Both the position numbers and the translations under genes were made by a program. 64,000 bases of DNA from Paraburkholderia guartelaensis (GTDB lineage: Bacteria > Pseudomonadota > Gammaproteobacteria > Burkholderiales > Burkholderiaceae), in NCBI RefSeq assembly GCF_004353905.1, contig NZ_SMOD01000035.1:1-64000 (forward strand), written 5' to 3'. How positions within the stretch are numbered: position 1 is the first letter of the stretch; every line of letters starts with the position of its first letter. The notes under the pieces are model-generated. The model did no database searches, was not told where the DNA came from, and saw only the letters and a program-made list of their open reading frames with translations. This document shows, in pieces, positions 16,909 to 25,151 of this stretch.

Positions 16909-17895
16909 CTATCGCAGTTCGGACTCCGACGGTTCCAGCACGCTGCGCAGCTTGCCGAGCAGCCAGTTGACCAGCGCGTTGTTGTGCCGGTAGTGATTCC
17001 AGGTGGGAATCTGGCGAGCGCCCAGAATGCGTTTGAACTCATAGGACGTCGCGCCCAGTTCGATTTCCTCAAAGCCTTCGCGAATACCGAATTCGACCGT
17101 GCGAATGAACATGGCGAAGTACAGGCCGTATTGCTGGCTCTTGTCGTAGTCGAGCCCGATATAGCGGTTGACGAGGTGGCGTCCCTTGCCGATCAACTGG
17201 GTGAAGCCAATCAACTCGTCGTCGAGAAAGTACAACAGATAATGGCTCAGGCTGCGGGTATTGGCGAAATACTCCGGCGTGAGCTTCTCGAACTTCAACT
17301 CGGCCTTTTGCCAGGTCTTCAGATACAGTGCATACACTCTGGCGATGAGGTGATCGGGCAGACCCGCGCATTCTTCATAGCGCAGCGCGGCGGCTTTTTT
17401 CAGTTTGCGCTTGAGCAGGTTCCTGCGGTCGCTCTTCATGGCCTGGTAGTAGTCCGGGCCGATCGACAGCACCGGCACCGGCAGGCCTTTTGCCGCCACG
17501 AAGCCGCGCAGCGGCAAGTCCTCGGCGAATCCCTTGTACGCGAGCAGGCTTCCTTTCTTCGCAAGCGCCGCGCTGATGGCCGCGAGCGTTTCCTGCGAGA
17601 CTTCGCCCTGGATGCGGCCGGCATCGACGGTCGGATGCCCGATGCAGGCCAGCTTGAAGCGGATCCAGCTCAAGCTTTGCTTCAGCCAGCCGCTGGGAAG
17701 CAGCGTGTTGAGCCGGAAATCCATCACGAAGTAGGGCGCCACGGTAACGAGTGCGCTGTCCCGGTACACGGCGAAATAGCCGAAGCTGAAATCATCCAGC
17801 CGGGCCGTCTGAAAGGCACGGTAAAACTCCGCCCCCTCCGGCTCGTCGGGCAGAAATCCCTCTGGCGGAGCGGCCAGATCCTCGATGTGCAGCAT
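16909..17895 (-). CDS. GNAT-fold acyltransferase (BioF2-like/FemAB-like)
   Basis: Protein of 328 residues with the acetyltransferase-6 (BioF2-like) domain in its C-terminal half. Visible features are the basic RRNLLKRKLKKAA stretch, LLYFLDDELIGFTQLIGKG, and the GATSYEFKRILGARQIPTWNHY segment typical of the family. Such proteins transfer acyl or aminoacyl groups to membrane-associated substrates. No signal or transmembrane helix is evident. It is followed downstream by the phospholipase D-type gene on its other side, reading in the same direction, with no coupling. The role is unknown. Confidence 0.72.
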   Translation of the reverse strand: MLHIEDLAAPPEGFLPDEPEGAEFYRAFQTARLDDFSFGYFAVYRDSALVTVAPYFVMDFRLNTLLPSGWLKQSLSWIRFKLACIGHPTVDAGRIQGEVSQETLAAISAALAKKGSLLAYKGFAEDLPLRGFVAAKGLPVPVLSIGPDYYQAMKSDRRNLLKRKLKKAAALRYEECAGLPDHLIARVYALYLKTWQKAELKFEKLTPEYFANTRSLSHYLLYFLDDELIGFTQLIGKGRHLVNRYIGLDYDKSQQYGLYFAMFIRTVEFGIREGFEEIELGATSYEFKRILGARQIPTWNHYRHNNALVNWLLGKLRSVLEPSESELR

Positions 17896-18007
17896 GGATT
17901 GCGGTCCCCACTATTTCTGATTGCTTTGTTGACTGCTCGATATCGGGCACCGATTGTCGGCGATCTTCGCTGCGTTGTCGATTGGCGCTGCGGGGCTCGC
18001 GCAAATG

Positions 18008-19279
18008 TCACAACTGCGAATCGAGGAGGGCGGCCGCGTGTTCGAGCAGCTTTTCCCGCAACGACCGGCGGCGCCAGTCTTCGAGCGTGATGCGTTTCGC
18101 GAGGGCGACGTCGGCATCGAAAATGGCCGTCTGCTGGCGCGCGAAATCGCGGTCGTAGATGTTGAGATTGGCCTCGTCGTTGAGCTTGAACGAGCGGCTG
18201 TCAAAGTTGGTCGAGCCGACCGACACCAGATATTCGTCGACGACGATCAGCTTGCAGTGGAACATCGTCGGCTGATATTCGTACATCTCTACGCCAGCCG
18301 CGAGCAGGTCGCCCCAGCACGCACGTGACGCCTCGCGCACCGTGTGGGTGTCGATGCGCTTGCCGGGCGTGATGATGCGCACCTGCACGCCGCGCTTCGC
18401 CGCCTCGACGATCGCGTTGATCGTCAGCTTGTCCGGTACGAAGTACGCCGTCGACAAATGGATGGAGCGCGCCGCCGCGGTGATCGCCATGAGGTACATC
18501 AGCTCCATGTCGTCGCTGCCGCCCGAGGGCGAGCTGCTGAACATGTGCGCGAGGCCGTTGCCCGCGTCGTCGATCTCGGGAAAGTACAACGGGCCGTGCA
18601 GCACATTGCCTGTCGACTTGACCCAGTTGTCCATGAAGACGGCCTGCATCTGTCCGACCGCCGGGCCTTCAAGGCGAAAGTGCGTGTCGCGCCAATGCTT
18701 CGCGTCCTGCGCGTGGCCGGTCCATTCGTCGGCGATACCCACGCCGCCCGTAAAGCCGATGCGTCCGTCGATCACGAGCAGCTTGCGGTGGGTGCGGTCG
18801 TTCATGCGGCCAAGACCCGTCCAGTGTGGCTTGTGATACAGGACGAGCTGGACGCCCGCTTCGCGCAGCATCCGTTGATAGCGCTTGTCCATCTTCGACG
18901 AGCCGACCCAGTCGAGCAGCACATGCACGGCGACACCCGCGCGCGCCTTGTCGGACAACGCGCGCGCGATTTCCTCGCCAATCGCGCCGGACCAATAAAT
19001 GAAGGTCTCAAAGGTGATGGTGTGCTGCGCCGAGCGGATGCCCGCCAGCATCGACGGAAAGATCTCGTCGCCGTTCACGAGCACATAGAAGCGGTTGCCT
19101 CCCACGACGGGCGGCCCGAGCAGCAGCCCCATCGAGCGGATGAACTGTGGGCTGTCGCTCGCGTAAAGGCGCTTGATCTTGTGCTCGATCTTCTTTTCGC
19201 CGCTCGTGAGGTTCGCGATTACCAGGATGACGACGAGCGTCACCGCGACCGTCACGACGATGAGGGCAATTGTCGACAT
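18008..19279 (-). CDS. Cardiolipin synthase / phospholipase D-family protein
   Basis: Membrane-anchored PLD-superfamily enzyme of about 423 residues. It has one N-terminal transmembrane helix (about 4-23) and two HKD motifs: H164-K166-D171 in THRKLLVIDG and H341-K343-D348 in FHCKLIVVDE, each followed by the GG/GS and NFDSRS type segment. Bacterial relatives condense phosphatidylglycerol to cardiolipin. The start is chosen at the Met directly before the membrane helix, dropping 16 upstream residues. It has a single transmembrane segment, like ClsB/ClsC-type enzymes, rather than the two of ClsA. Confidence 0.86.
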   Translation of the reverse strand: MSTIALIVVTVAVTLVVILVIANLTSGEKKIEHKIKRLYASDSPQFIRSMGLLLGPPVVGGNRFYVLVNGDEIFPSMLAGIRSAQHTITFETFIYWSGAIGEEIARALSDKARAGVAVHVLLDWVGSSKMDKRYQRMLREAGVQLVLYHKPHWTGLGRMNDRTHRKLLVIDGRIGFTGGVGIADEWTGHAQDAKHWRDTHFRLEGPAVGQMQAVFMDNWVKSTGNVLHGPLYFPEIDDAGNGLAHMFSSSPSGGSDDMELMYLMAITAAARSIHLSTAYFVPDKLTINAIVEAAKRGVQVRIITPGKRIDTHTVREASRACWGDLLAAGVEMYEYQPTMFHCKLIVVDEYLVSVGSTNFDSRSFKLNDEANLNIYDRDFARQQTAIFDADVALAKRITLEDWRRRSLREKLLEHAAALLDSQL

Positions 19280-19352
19280 GCGTGGGCCTTGCCTCGCGGA
19301 TGGGAACGATGCCCTGCTGTAGCACATTGCGTGCGCAAGCGACGCCGGACGA

Positions 19353-19829
19353 TCAATCCGGCCCGTCGGCTCCAGCCATGTCGTCCAGATTCGCCTGCAT
19401 TTTCATGATGACGCGCTGCAAGGCTTTGATTTCGTTGACGGTCACGCCATCGGAGAGGCGGTTGACCCAAGGGGCCTGAAGACGCATCGCCGCTTCGAAG
19501 GCTTGCCTGCCCTCGTCGGTCAAAACGACAAGCTGCGCGCGGCGATGGTGAGGGTTAGCCTCGAAGCGGACCAGACCGTCGTTTGCGAGGTCGTTCACGA
19601 TCCGCTGCACGTTCTGGCGATTGGCCCCCAGATCCCGGGCGATCCAGGCCACGGGCTGTGGGCGTTCCGCGGCGCTGATGGCGCCAAGCATTTGCCAGCG
19701 CGCACTCGTGAGCCCGAGGCCCTCGACCAGACGGTCGCCCGAGGTGAGCAGTCCGCTATTGAGCCGGAAGAGATCGAGCATGATGCTCGACAGGAGTTCG
19801 CCAGCCGGTGTTCTCGCAGGTTCGCGCAT
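19353..19829 (-). CDS. MarR-family transcriptional regulator
   Basis: Winged-helix repressor of 158 residues. The recognition region is ARDLGANRQNVQRIVNDLANDGLV, and the wing is the HHRRAQLVVLTDEG segment. It is divergent from a small monooxygenase gene and shares a strongly palindromic control region with it, so autoregulation and repression of that gene are likely. The best minus-strand promoter starts transcription only a few bases before the ATG, and there is no ribosome-binding site, so the mRNA may be leaderless. Ligand unknown; phenolic or redox-active compounds are usual for the family. Confidence 0.88.
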   Translation of the reverse strand: MREPARTPAGELLSSIMLDLFRLNSGLLTSGDRLVEGLGLTSARWQMLGAISAAERPQPVAWIARDLGANRQNVQRIVNDLANDGLVRFEANPHHRRAQLVVLTDEGRQAFEAAMRLQAPWVNRLSDGVTVNEIKALQRVIMKMQANLDDMAGADGPD

Positions 19830-19848
19830 ATGTCACCATATTTTCAAA

Positions 19849-19904
19849 TTGACATCATCATGTCAATTTACTATAAATTGGCCATGACCGGTTGACATCA
19901 TGTC
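19849..19904. promoter_or_regulatory. MarR operator with embedded sigma-70 promoter
   Basis: TTGACATCATCATGTCAA (19849-19866) is a perfect 7+4+7 inverted repeat whose two ends supply a -35 TTGACA on each strand. On the plus strand TTGACA is followed after exactly 17 bases by TATAAA (19872-19877), close to consensus, for the monooxygenase gene. A second 11-base palindrome GACATCATGTC (19894-19904) lies just past the expected start of transcription. Repressor binding here would block both genes. Confidence 0.8.
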
Positions 19905-19925
19905 TTTTGGAATCTGGAGTGCACC

Positions 19926-20294
19926 ATGCTGCAATTACGTCCGCTTGATCCTTCTTTCCCGATCGAACGCCAACTTGCCATTGACGCCGAGCCCGTTGTG
20001 CTCGTGAACGTCTTTACACTGGATCTGGCCGATGAGGCGAAGTTTCTGGAGGTCTGGCAGGAGGACGCTGCGTTCATGAAGCAGCAACCCGGTTTTGTTT
20101 CGACGCAACTGCATCGTGCGCTCGGAGAGCATCCGGCTTATTTGAATTACGCGGTCTGGGAATCCACTGCGCATTTTCGGGCGGCATTCTCTCAGCCGGC
20201 GTTTCGTTCGAGCCTGGCCGCGTATCCTTCTTCGGTGATCGCGTCGCCGCATATCTTCCAGAAAGTCGCCGTGCCGGGTATTTGCGCGAGCTAG
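19926..20294 (+). CDS. Antibiotic-biosynthesis-monooxygenase (ABM) family protein
   Basis: Small ferredoxin-like alpha/beta barrel protein of 122 residues. The ABM domain runs from VLVNVFTLD to FRAAFSQPAF and includes FMKQQPGFVSTQLHR. Family members are cofactor-free quinol or heme monooxygenases, or are involved in quinone turnover; a catalytic residue cannot be assigned with certainty here. The ribosome-binding site GGAG is well placed. Transcription is from a near-consensus promoter inside a MarR operator, so expression is probably induced by a small aromatic or oxidative signal. Confidence 0.82.
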   Translation: MLQLRPLDPSFPIERQLAIDAEPVVLVNVFTLDLADEAKFLEVWQEDAAFMKQQPGFVSTQLHRALGEHPAYLNYAVWESTAHFRAAFSQPAFRSSLAAYPSSVIASPHIFQKVAVPGICAS

Positions 20295-20411
20295 GCGCCG
20301 TCTCACGTTTTTATGTAGTCGTTGCGGTTTGAGTTCAGGTCGCCGCCGGTTGCCGGCCCTTGGCCGCGTTGCGGCGAAGAGCGGGCAATTCGTGGAAAAG
20401 CAACGGCATGG

Positions 20412-20753
20412 TCAATGGGTACTGGCGGGCAAAACCGTTGAGATCACGCCGGTCGCGCTGGCAACGAGCACATAGTCGCCGGCTACGCCGACCCAATGGT
20501 AGCCGCGCGGCGGCGCTTTCAGGCCATGCTGATTCCAGTTTTCGACCACGAAAATCCGGTCACGGTATTCAGGCGGCAGGCGGTCGCCACGATGCCAGTC
20601 GCGATGCGGAATCGCACCGACCGGACGGTTGGCTCTTTCAATCGACGTGGGCGGCGGGTTGCCAGGACGATGTTCAGGCTGCGATGCGAACGCGGTGCCT
20701 GTCGTGGCGAGCAGGGCGGCAATAACGAAGAGTGTCGTGATTTTTGCTTTCAT
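20412..20753 (-). CDS. RcnB-family periplasmic protein
   Basis: Secreted protein of about 113 residues with a clear signal peptide (KAKITTLF, hydrophobic core, cleavage near AFA-SQ). The mature part carries the RcnB pattern: GDRLPPEYRDR, a VENWNQHGLKAPPRGYHWV segment and the closing YVLVASATGVI. RcnB in Escherichia coli helps nickel and cobalt homeostasis, but many paralogues have no known role. The start is the second of two in-frame ATGs; the first overlaps the GGGAG ribosome-binding site. No metal exporter gene is adjacent. Confidence 0.82.
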   Translation of the reverse strand: MKAKITTLFVIAALLATTGTAFASQPEHRPGNPPPTSIERANRPVGAIPHRDWHRGDRLPPEYRDRIFVVENWNQHGLKAPPRGYHWVGVAGDYVLVASATGVISTVLPASTH

Positions 20754-20818
20754 GGTGAATGCTCCCATTAGTGTTCAAGAAAAGAGGAAGTGAGATGAAA
20801 TTCACTCAGGAATGTTGA

Positions 20819-21025
20819 TCATTCACTGAGAGATTCACTTCCACTGGATTCGCTGGCGCGATGCGCCTCATCTGCGACGCGACTCGACGTGCGATTCTTG
20901 GCGATGGACTCGCCCTGCGGGGCGATGGTCGGCGCTGGCAAACGGGCCATGGCCATGAACGGCGCCATCATGAGGAGGCCGGCAATTGCGAACGTGGAGT
21001 TGAGTCGGTTGAAGTAGGTGTACAC
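20819..21025 (-). CDS. Small secreted or membrane peptide, unknown function
   Basis: A 68-codon frame starting at GTG behind AGGGAG with 7-8 base spacing. It has a hydrophobic N-terminal segment (FAIAGLLMMAPFMAMA) that looks like a signal peptide with an AMA-RL cleavage site, then a short hydrophilic, Ser-rich tail ending in SGSESLSE. It is upstream of and parallel to the RcnB-like gene, with 65 bases between. I do not recognise a family. Support comes from the ribosome-binding site and the signal-like segment only. Confidence 0.45.
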   Translation of the reverse strand: MYTYFNRLNSTFAIAGLLMMAPFMAMARLPAPTIAPQGESIAKNRTSSRVADEAHRASESSGSESLSE

Positions 21026-21314
21026 GCTTTTCTCCCTGACAATGAAATAAAGGATTACTAATCTATCGATGGACTGGCTCGAAGTTCGAGCGAAGCCCCG
21101 AGGAAGACTGGCTCCGAATCCAAAGCTTGCACCAAGTTTACATTTCGTAAGATTTGCTTTCAAGCAATCGGAGCGAAAATATCGTGCGGCGTAACGCCTC
21201 ACAAAATTGGAGCGCGAACACGGCGGCAGCGCACGCCAAAGCCGCGAAGCGAGCCGCGGCTGGGCGCGTCAGTTACAGCCAGCCTGCGTTGCACAGGCCA
21301 GCGGGGGCAATGCC

Positions 21315-21809
21315 TCAGAGCGCGAGCACGCGCGCCTCGATGCGCGCGAGACGTTTGACGTGGCGTGGCGCCGGGACGAGATCGGCGCCCGAAAAGAGCA
21401 CGGGGGCGCCATGCTGCGCGTCGAGCGCCTTGTCCCCACATTCGTACGCGACGATCACCTTCTCGCCAACAGGCGTGTTGAACAGTTCATGCCACGAAAA
21501 CGTCACGAAGTAACCGTCATGGCCGACGGCGAGGAAGATCATGCGCTTGAAGTCGCCGTCCACGTCGTTGCGAAGTTCGGCCTGCGCGAGCAGGTCCGTG
21601 AGGCGCACGCCGCGATAGGGCGCGACCGCCCGGATGAAGCGCTGCGTGGTGTAGCAGCGCAGGTCGAACGCCGGGCACGTGACGGCCGGATATTGCCGGA
21701 GCGCTTCGAGCGAGAGGGACATCGGACGCACGAGGCTGCCCGTGAGCTGGAGCGGGCTAATTTGCCCAGCGGTGTTGTCGATCGGGGCCGGGGCGGTCGC
21801 GATATCCAT
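21315..21809 (-). CDS. Stand-alone molybdopterin-binding (sulfite-oxidase-fold) domain protein
   Basis: Protein of 164 residues matching the oxidoreductase molybdopterin-binding fold. It has LQLTGSLVRPMSLSLEALRQ, a central FDLRCYTTQRFIRAVAPYRGVRLTDLL and the final PAPRHVKRLARIE segment. The Cys at the position that ligates Mo in sulfite oxidase/YedY may be that in DLRC, but this is uncertain. No signal peptide or Tat motif is present, and no heme or membrane partner (MsrQ-like) is adjacent, which is unusual. Two inverted repeats precede the gene. The function is unknown. Confidence 0.68.
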   Translation of the reverse strand: MDIATAPAPIDNTAGQISPLQLTGSLVRPMSLSLEALRQYPAVTCPAFDLRCYTTQRFIRAVAPYRGVRLTDLLAQAELRNDVDGDFKRMIFLAVGHDGYFVTFSWHELFNTPVGEKVIVAYECGDKALDAQHGAPVLFSGADLVPAPRHVKRLARIEARVLAL

Positions 21810-21833
21810 GCATGAGTCTCCGGGTCGGTAATG

Positions 21834-21866
21834 TAGCGTTCGCTATAGTCCAGCGTATATTACGCT
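21834..21866. promoter_or_regulatory. Two inverted repeats before the molybdopterin-domain gene
   Basis: TAGCGTTCGCTA (21834-21845, 5+2+5) and AGCGTATATTACGCT (21852-21866, 6+3+6) are both perfect inverted repeats and share the AGCG...CGCT outer bases. They sit 25-57 bases before the ATG of the gene on the minus strand, where a TATAG-like -10 would fall between them. This is typical of a TetR-type operator pair; the regulator is not in the window as far as can be seen. Confidence 0.55.
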
Positions 21867-21959
21867 CGCGATCGACCGGAGTCAGCCTCGCCTGCAAGAT
21901 GCCGGACATGCCGCGGCGGTTATGTCCCTCAAGGCTGGGCGCGCGGCATCTGCGTGAAG

Positions 21960-23501
21960 TCAGGCAATGGCGCCGTCCCTGAGCCTGAACGCGGCCACGG
22001 TCTCACGAAGCGCATGCGCCTGCTCGGCAAGCGCATACGTTGCCGCCGATGCCTCCTCCACGAGCGCCGCGTTCTGCTGCGTGACCTCGTCCATTTGCGT
22101 GACCGCGATGTTCACCTGCTCGATGCCCGTCGACTGTTCGCGTGATGCCGTCGAAATATCTTGGACGGTGCCGGAAACCCGCTGCACGGCTTCGACGATC
22201 TCGTCGATGATGTTGCCGGCGTCGGCGACCTGAGACGATCCGCTTTCGACGTGTTCTTTCGACTGCTCGATGAGCGCCTTGATCTCGCGCGCCGCACTTG
22301 CGCTGCGCTGCGCGAGCGTGCGGACTTCGCCCGCGACGACGGCGAAACCGCGGCCTTGCTCGCCCGCACGCGCCGCTTCGACGGCGGCGTTGAGCGCAAG
22401 AATGTTGGTTTGAAACGCGATGCCGTCGATCAAGCCGATGATTTCGCCGACCTTGCTCGAGCTGTCCGCAATGGACTGCATCGTGCCGACCACGCCGCGC
22501 ATTACCGTGCCGCCACGCGCCGCGGTCTGCGCCGCCGTACCCGCTAGTGAGCTGACGTGCTCCGCATTCTGGGCGTTCATGCGTACGATCGACGTCAGCT
22601 CTTCCATACTAGCGGCCGTTTCTTCGAGCGACGCTGCCTGCTCTTCGGTACGCGAGGACAGATTCTGATTGCCCGAGGCGATCTGCGCGCTCGCCGTTGC
22701 GACGCCTTCGGCGTTGGCTCGGACCTCGCTCACTACGCGCGCGAGGCTCGTCTGCATTTTCGCAAGCGCCGTGAGTAGTTCCGCTGTTTCGTCGTCGCCA
22801 TGCGCATGCAGATCGGTCGACAGGTCGCCGTCGGCGACCTCGCGAGCGAAGTCCACGGCGCGGCCCAGCGGGCTCGTGACCGTGCGGCTGAACAGCACGC
22901 CGCCCGCCAGCGCGAGCAGGAACGCGACCACCATCAGCACGGCGCTCACGATCGTGGCGTGCGCGGCCTGCACCGCGGCCTGGGCGGCTACTTGCGCATT
23001 GGTGGCGGCGATGATCTGCGCGGCACGGTCGAGCAGTTGGGCTGGCGCGCGATCGACGCCGGCGACCACGGTATCGCCCGCAACGGGATCGGCGCCCGCC
23101 GCCTTGAATGCCTCGAAGCCCTTGCGATACCCCTGGCCCATCGCCTCATGCGCATCGGCGAACTGCGCGACGAGTGTGCGCGCTTCGCCTTCGGGCAGCT
23201 TCGTTTCGAGCGCGGCGGCGAGATCGTTGACAGTGCGCTCGCGCTTCTGAAACGCGCTCCAGTAACGATCGAGTTTTTGCGGGTCCTTGCCGCGCAGGAG
23301 GGTGTCTTTCCACTCCTGCACCTGCAGCTTGAATTCGACGAGCGTCGCAGACACCATGCGCTCGTTCGCAGCGGCGTCCTGCACGGTGGTGCGGTAGGTA
23401 TCGATGGCCTGGTTGAGCGTGTGGATACCGTAGAACGCACCCGCCGACATGAGGGTGAGGGACGCGGCGAAAGCGAGGGGAATCTTACGGCTGAGTTTCA
23501 T
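21960..23501 (-). CDS. Methyl-accepting chemotaxis protein
   Basis: Chemoreceptor of 513 residues. It has an N-terminal transmembrane helix (about 8-28), a periplasmic four-helix sensor with the KDTLLRGKDPQKLDRYW segment common in Burkholderia receptors, a second transmembrane helix (about 185-207), a HAMP domain and a long signalling coiled coil with the invariant tip FQTNILALNAAVEAARAG. The C-terminus (AFRLRDGAIA) lacks the NWETF CheR tether. It is transcribed alone. The ligand is unknown. Confidence 0.92.
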   Translation of the reverse strand: MKLSRKIPLAFAASLTLMSAGAFYGIHTLNQAIDTYRTTVQDAAANERMVSATLVEFKLQVQEWKDTLLRGKDPQKLDRYWSAFQKRERTVNDLAAALETKLPEGEARTLVAQFADAHEAMGQGYRKGFEAFKAAGADPVAGDTVVAGVDRAPAQLLDRAAQIIAATNAQVAAQAAVQAAHATIVSAVLMVVAFLLALAGGVLFSRTVTSPLGRAVDFAREVADGDLSTDLHAHGDDETAELLTALAKMQTSLARVVSEVRANAEGVATASAQIASGNQNLSSRTEEQAASLEETAASMEELTSIVRMNAQNAEHVSSLAGTAAQTAARGGTVMRGVVGTMQSIADSSSKVGEIIGLIDGIAFQTNILALNAAVEAARAGEQGRGFAVVAGEVRTLAQRSASAAREIKALIEQSKEHVESGSSQVADAGNIIDEIVEAVQRVSGTVQDISTASREQSTGIEQVNIAVTQMDEVTQQNAALVEEASAATYALAEQAHALRETVAAFRLRDGAIA

Positions 23502-23551
23502 GGGGTTCGAATGGCTAAAAATGCAAGGCGCATGACGCGCCGACTTCCTTA

Positions 23552-23848
23552 TTACGGCTCGAGCCCGCCCTTCTTGAGGTTTAGCGCATTACGTCGTCTT
23601 TCATCATACGTAATCGGATAGAAACACCTCGTGCGCGGACGGTATTCATCATCGACAATGCTTGGGAAAGTCTGACTATTCGCGTGCCATTTTTCTAAAA
23701 GAAGCGTGCAGGCGGGCGCTAGAGGATCGCGAATAAATGTGTATTCCTTATTAAATGGATCGATGCCGTCAGGCAGTTCATGGCTGTGAGCCTCACTACG
23801 AGAGGCGCCGGGTCTCGTTGCCCAGACGCGGCCGTTTCGCGGCGGCAT
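23552..23848 (-). CDS. Hypothetical protein overlapping the YdcF gene end
   Basis: A 98-codon frame whose first 18 codons overlap the 3' end of the YdcF-family gene in another frame. The part beyond the overlap reads like real protein (FNKEYTFIRDPLAP, KWHANSQTFPS, YPITYDERRRNALNLKKGG), and the DNA here is more A/T-rich than the surroundings. The start used is an ATG with GGGCTGGA before it; a non-overlapping start in this frame was not found. No family is recognised. It may be a short lineage-specific gene or the remnant of a larger one. Confidence 0.4.
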   Translation of the reverse strand: MPPRNGRVWATRPGASRSEAHSHELPDGIDPFNKEYTFIRDPLAPACTLLLEKWHANSQTFPSIVDDEYRPRTRCFYPITYDERRRNALNLKKGGLEP

Positions 23849-24578
23849 TCCAGCCCAACGCGTTGTACACCGCATAGAGCGCCATGCCGGCGTACTCATG
23901 GAGCGCGAAATCGGTGATGGTGAAGTTGTACGCAAGCGGTAGTGGCGATAAAACGGCGCGCAGATAGTCGGCGCGCATCGGCGTGGCATCGACACCGAAA
24001 TGCGAAAAATACAGCAAGCTTCGCCGTAGGTGAATGGCCGACGACACCAGCAGTACTTCGTCCGCCTGGTATCGCTCGAGCAAGGCGCTGGTGAATTGCG
24101 CGTTTTGCCATGTGTTCATGCTGTCGGGCTCGCTGAGCACATCGGCAGACTCGATACCGAGCCGGATCAAGGTGCCTCGATAGACCGAGGCTTCCGACTC
24201 GCCGTTATGACGCGGATCGCCGCCGCTCACGACGATCTTGCAATCCGCGCCGGTCTTGCGGCAATCGCGGTAGAGCGCGGCGGCTTCGACGATGCGCGAG
24301 TACGAAAAAATGCCCGGTTCGATGAGGTCGGCGCGGGGCACCTTTTCCGTGCCTGCGCCCAGCACCACAATGGCGTTTCGTTTGCTCCACTGCACCGTTG
24401 GATTCTTCGCATAGGCCGATTGCAGATTCGTCAGCAGCCAGGCGGGAACAGGGCCGCAGCCTGCGGCAAGAAACAGGGCGAACGAAGCGGCATAGAGCAC
24501 GCCACTCGTGCGGCGCCATTTGAGCGCAGCGAAACAGGTGGCAACGGCAATGGCGACGAGAAGGACAACGAGCGTCAT
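23796..24578 (-). CDS. YdcF/SanA-family (DUF218) membrane protein
   Basis: Protein of about 260 residues with two N-terminal hydrophobic segments and a DUF218 domain. It has AIVVLGAGT, SRIVEAAALYRD, CKIVVSGGDPRHNGESEA, NTWQNAQFTSALL and EVLLVSSAIHLRRSL, the usual order of conserved blocks. The start is the ATG preceded by AGGTGG; three extra codons upstream were removed. YdcF-like proteins are linked to envelope integrity and lipid-carrier metabolism, but their reaction is not settled. Confidence 0.85.
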   Translation of the reverse strand: MTLVVLLVAIAVATCFAALKWRRTSGVLYAASFALFLAAGCGPVPAWLLTNLQSAYAKNPTVQWSKRNAIVVLGAGTEKVPRADLIEPGIFSYSRIVEAAALYRDCRKTGADCKIVVSGGDPRHNGESEASVYRGTLIRLGIESADVLSEPDSMNTWQNAQFTSALLERYQADEVLLVSSAIHLRRSLLYFSHFGVDATPMRADYLRAVLSPLPLAYNFTITDFALHEYAGMALYAVYNALGWNAAAKRPRLGNETRRLS

Positions 24579-24686
24579 GCGAACCACCTGATATCGAAAT
24601 GAAATTGGCGAGCACGATGGCCGCCGCGTATTGCATCGTACAGAACAACCCGCGCAAGCCGTCTATTTCAAGCACGGCGCGGCGAA

Positions 24687-25040
24687 CTATAGATCGACCT
24701 CTCCTTCGAACGCTTCGAAATGAAACTCGGCGATGAGGGGAGGGGCGGCTTCCATGGCGGCTTCCATGGCGGGTTCGGCAGCGGAGTTCGGGGCTGGCGT
24801 TGACGTGTCGTCGCGCTGTGTGGCGCAATTCCCGGCAAGCATACCGCTTGCAAAAAACACAATGCCGGTTGTCACGCCGCCACCGAGGAGCCAAATCAGC
24901 TGATACCAGTAGAAGAACGGCATGCCGTCCCACATGGGGTCGACCTTGTCCCAGGTTGGCACAGCGATAAGGGCCAGCCACGGCAAATACAGCAGGGAGA
25001 GCCAGCGTCGCAGAGATTTTGGATTGCCTTTCAATTGCAT
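24687..25040 (-). CDS. DUF3311-domain small membrane protein
   Basis: Protein of 117 residues with two transmembrane helices. The DUF3311 pattern is clear: YLPWLALIAVPTW, then the acidic DKVDP turn, then MPFFYWYQLIWLL. Members are usually encoded just before a sodium:solute symporter and may be its small subunit; no symporter follows here. The C-terminal tail contains a short exact duplication in the DNA (24748-24773) giving MEAAMEAA. The start has AAGGG upstream. Confidence 0.75.
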   Translation of the reverse strand: MQLKGNPKSLRRWLSLLYLPWLALIAVPTWDKVDPMWDGMPFFYWYQLIWLLGGGVTTGIVFFASGMLAGNCATQRDDTSTPAPNSAAEPAMEAAMEAAPPLIAEFHFEAFEGEVDL

Positions 25041-25151
25041 CGCCCTTGGAAAGTTGAAACCGTCGCGTCGTGAGAAGCGACGATCTGCAGGGCATAACAC
25101 GCAATCGATCAGGCATATTCCTGACAAAGAGAGGTTGGAGAAATAATAAGG

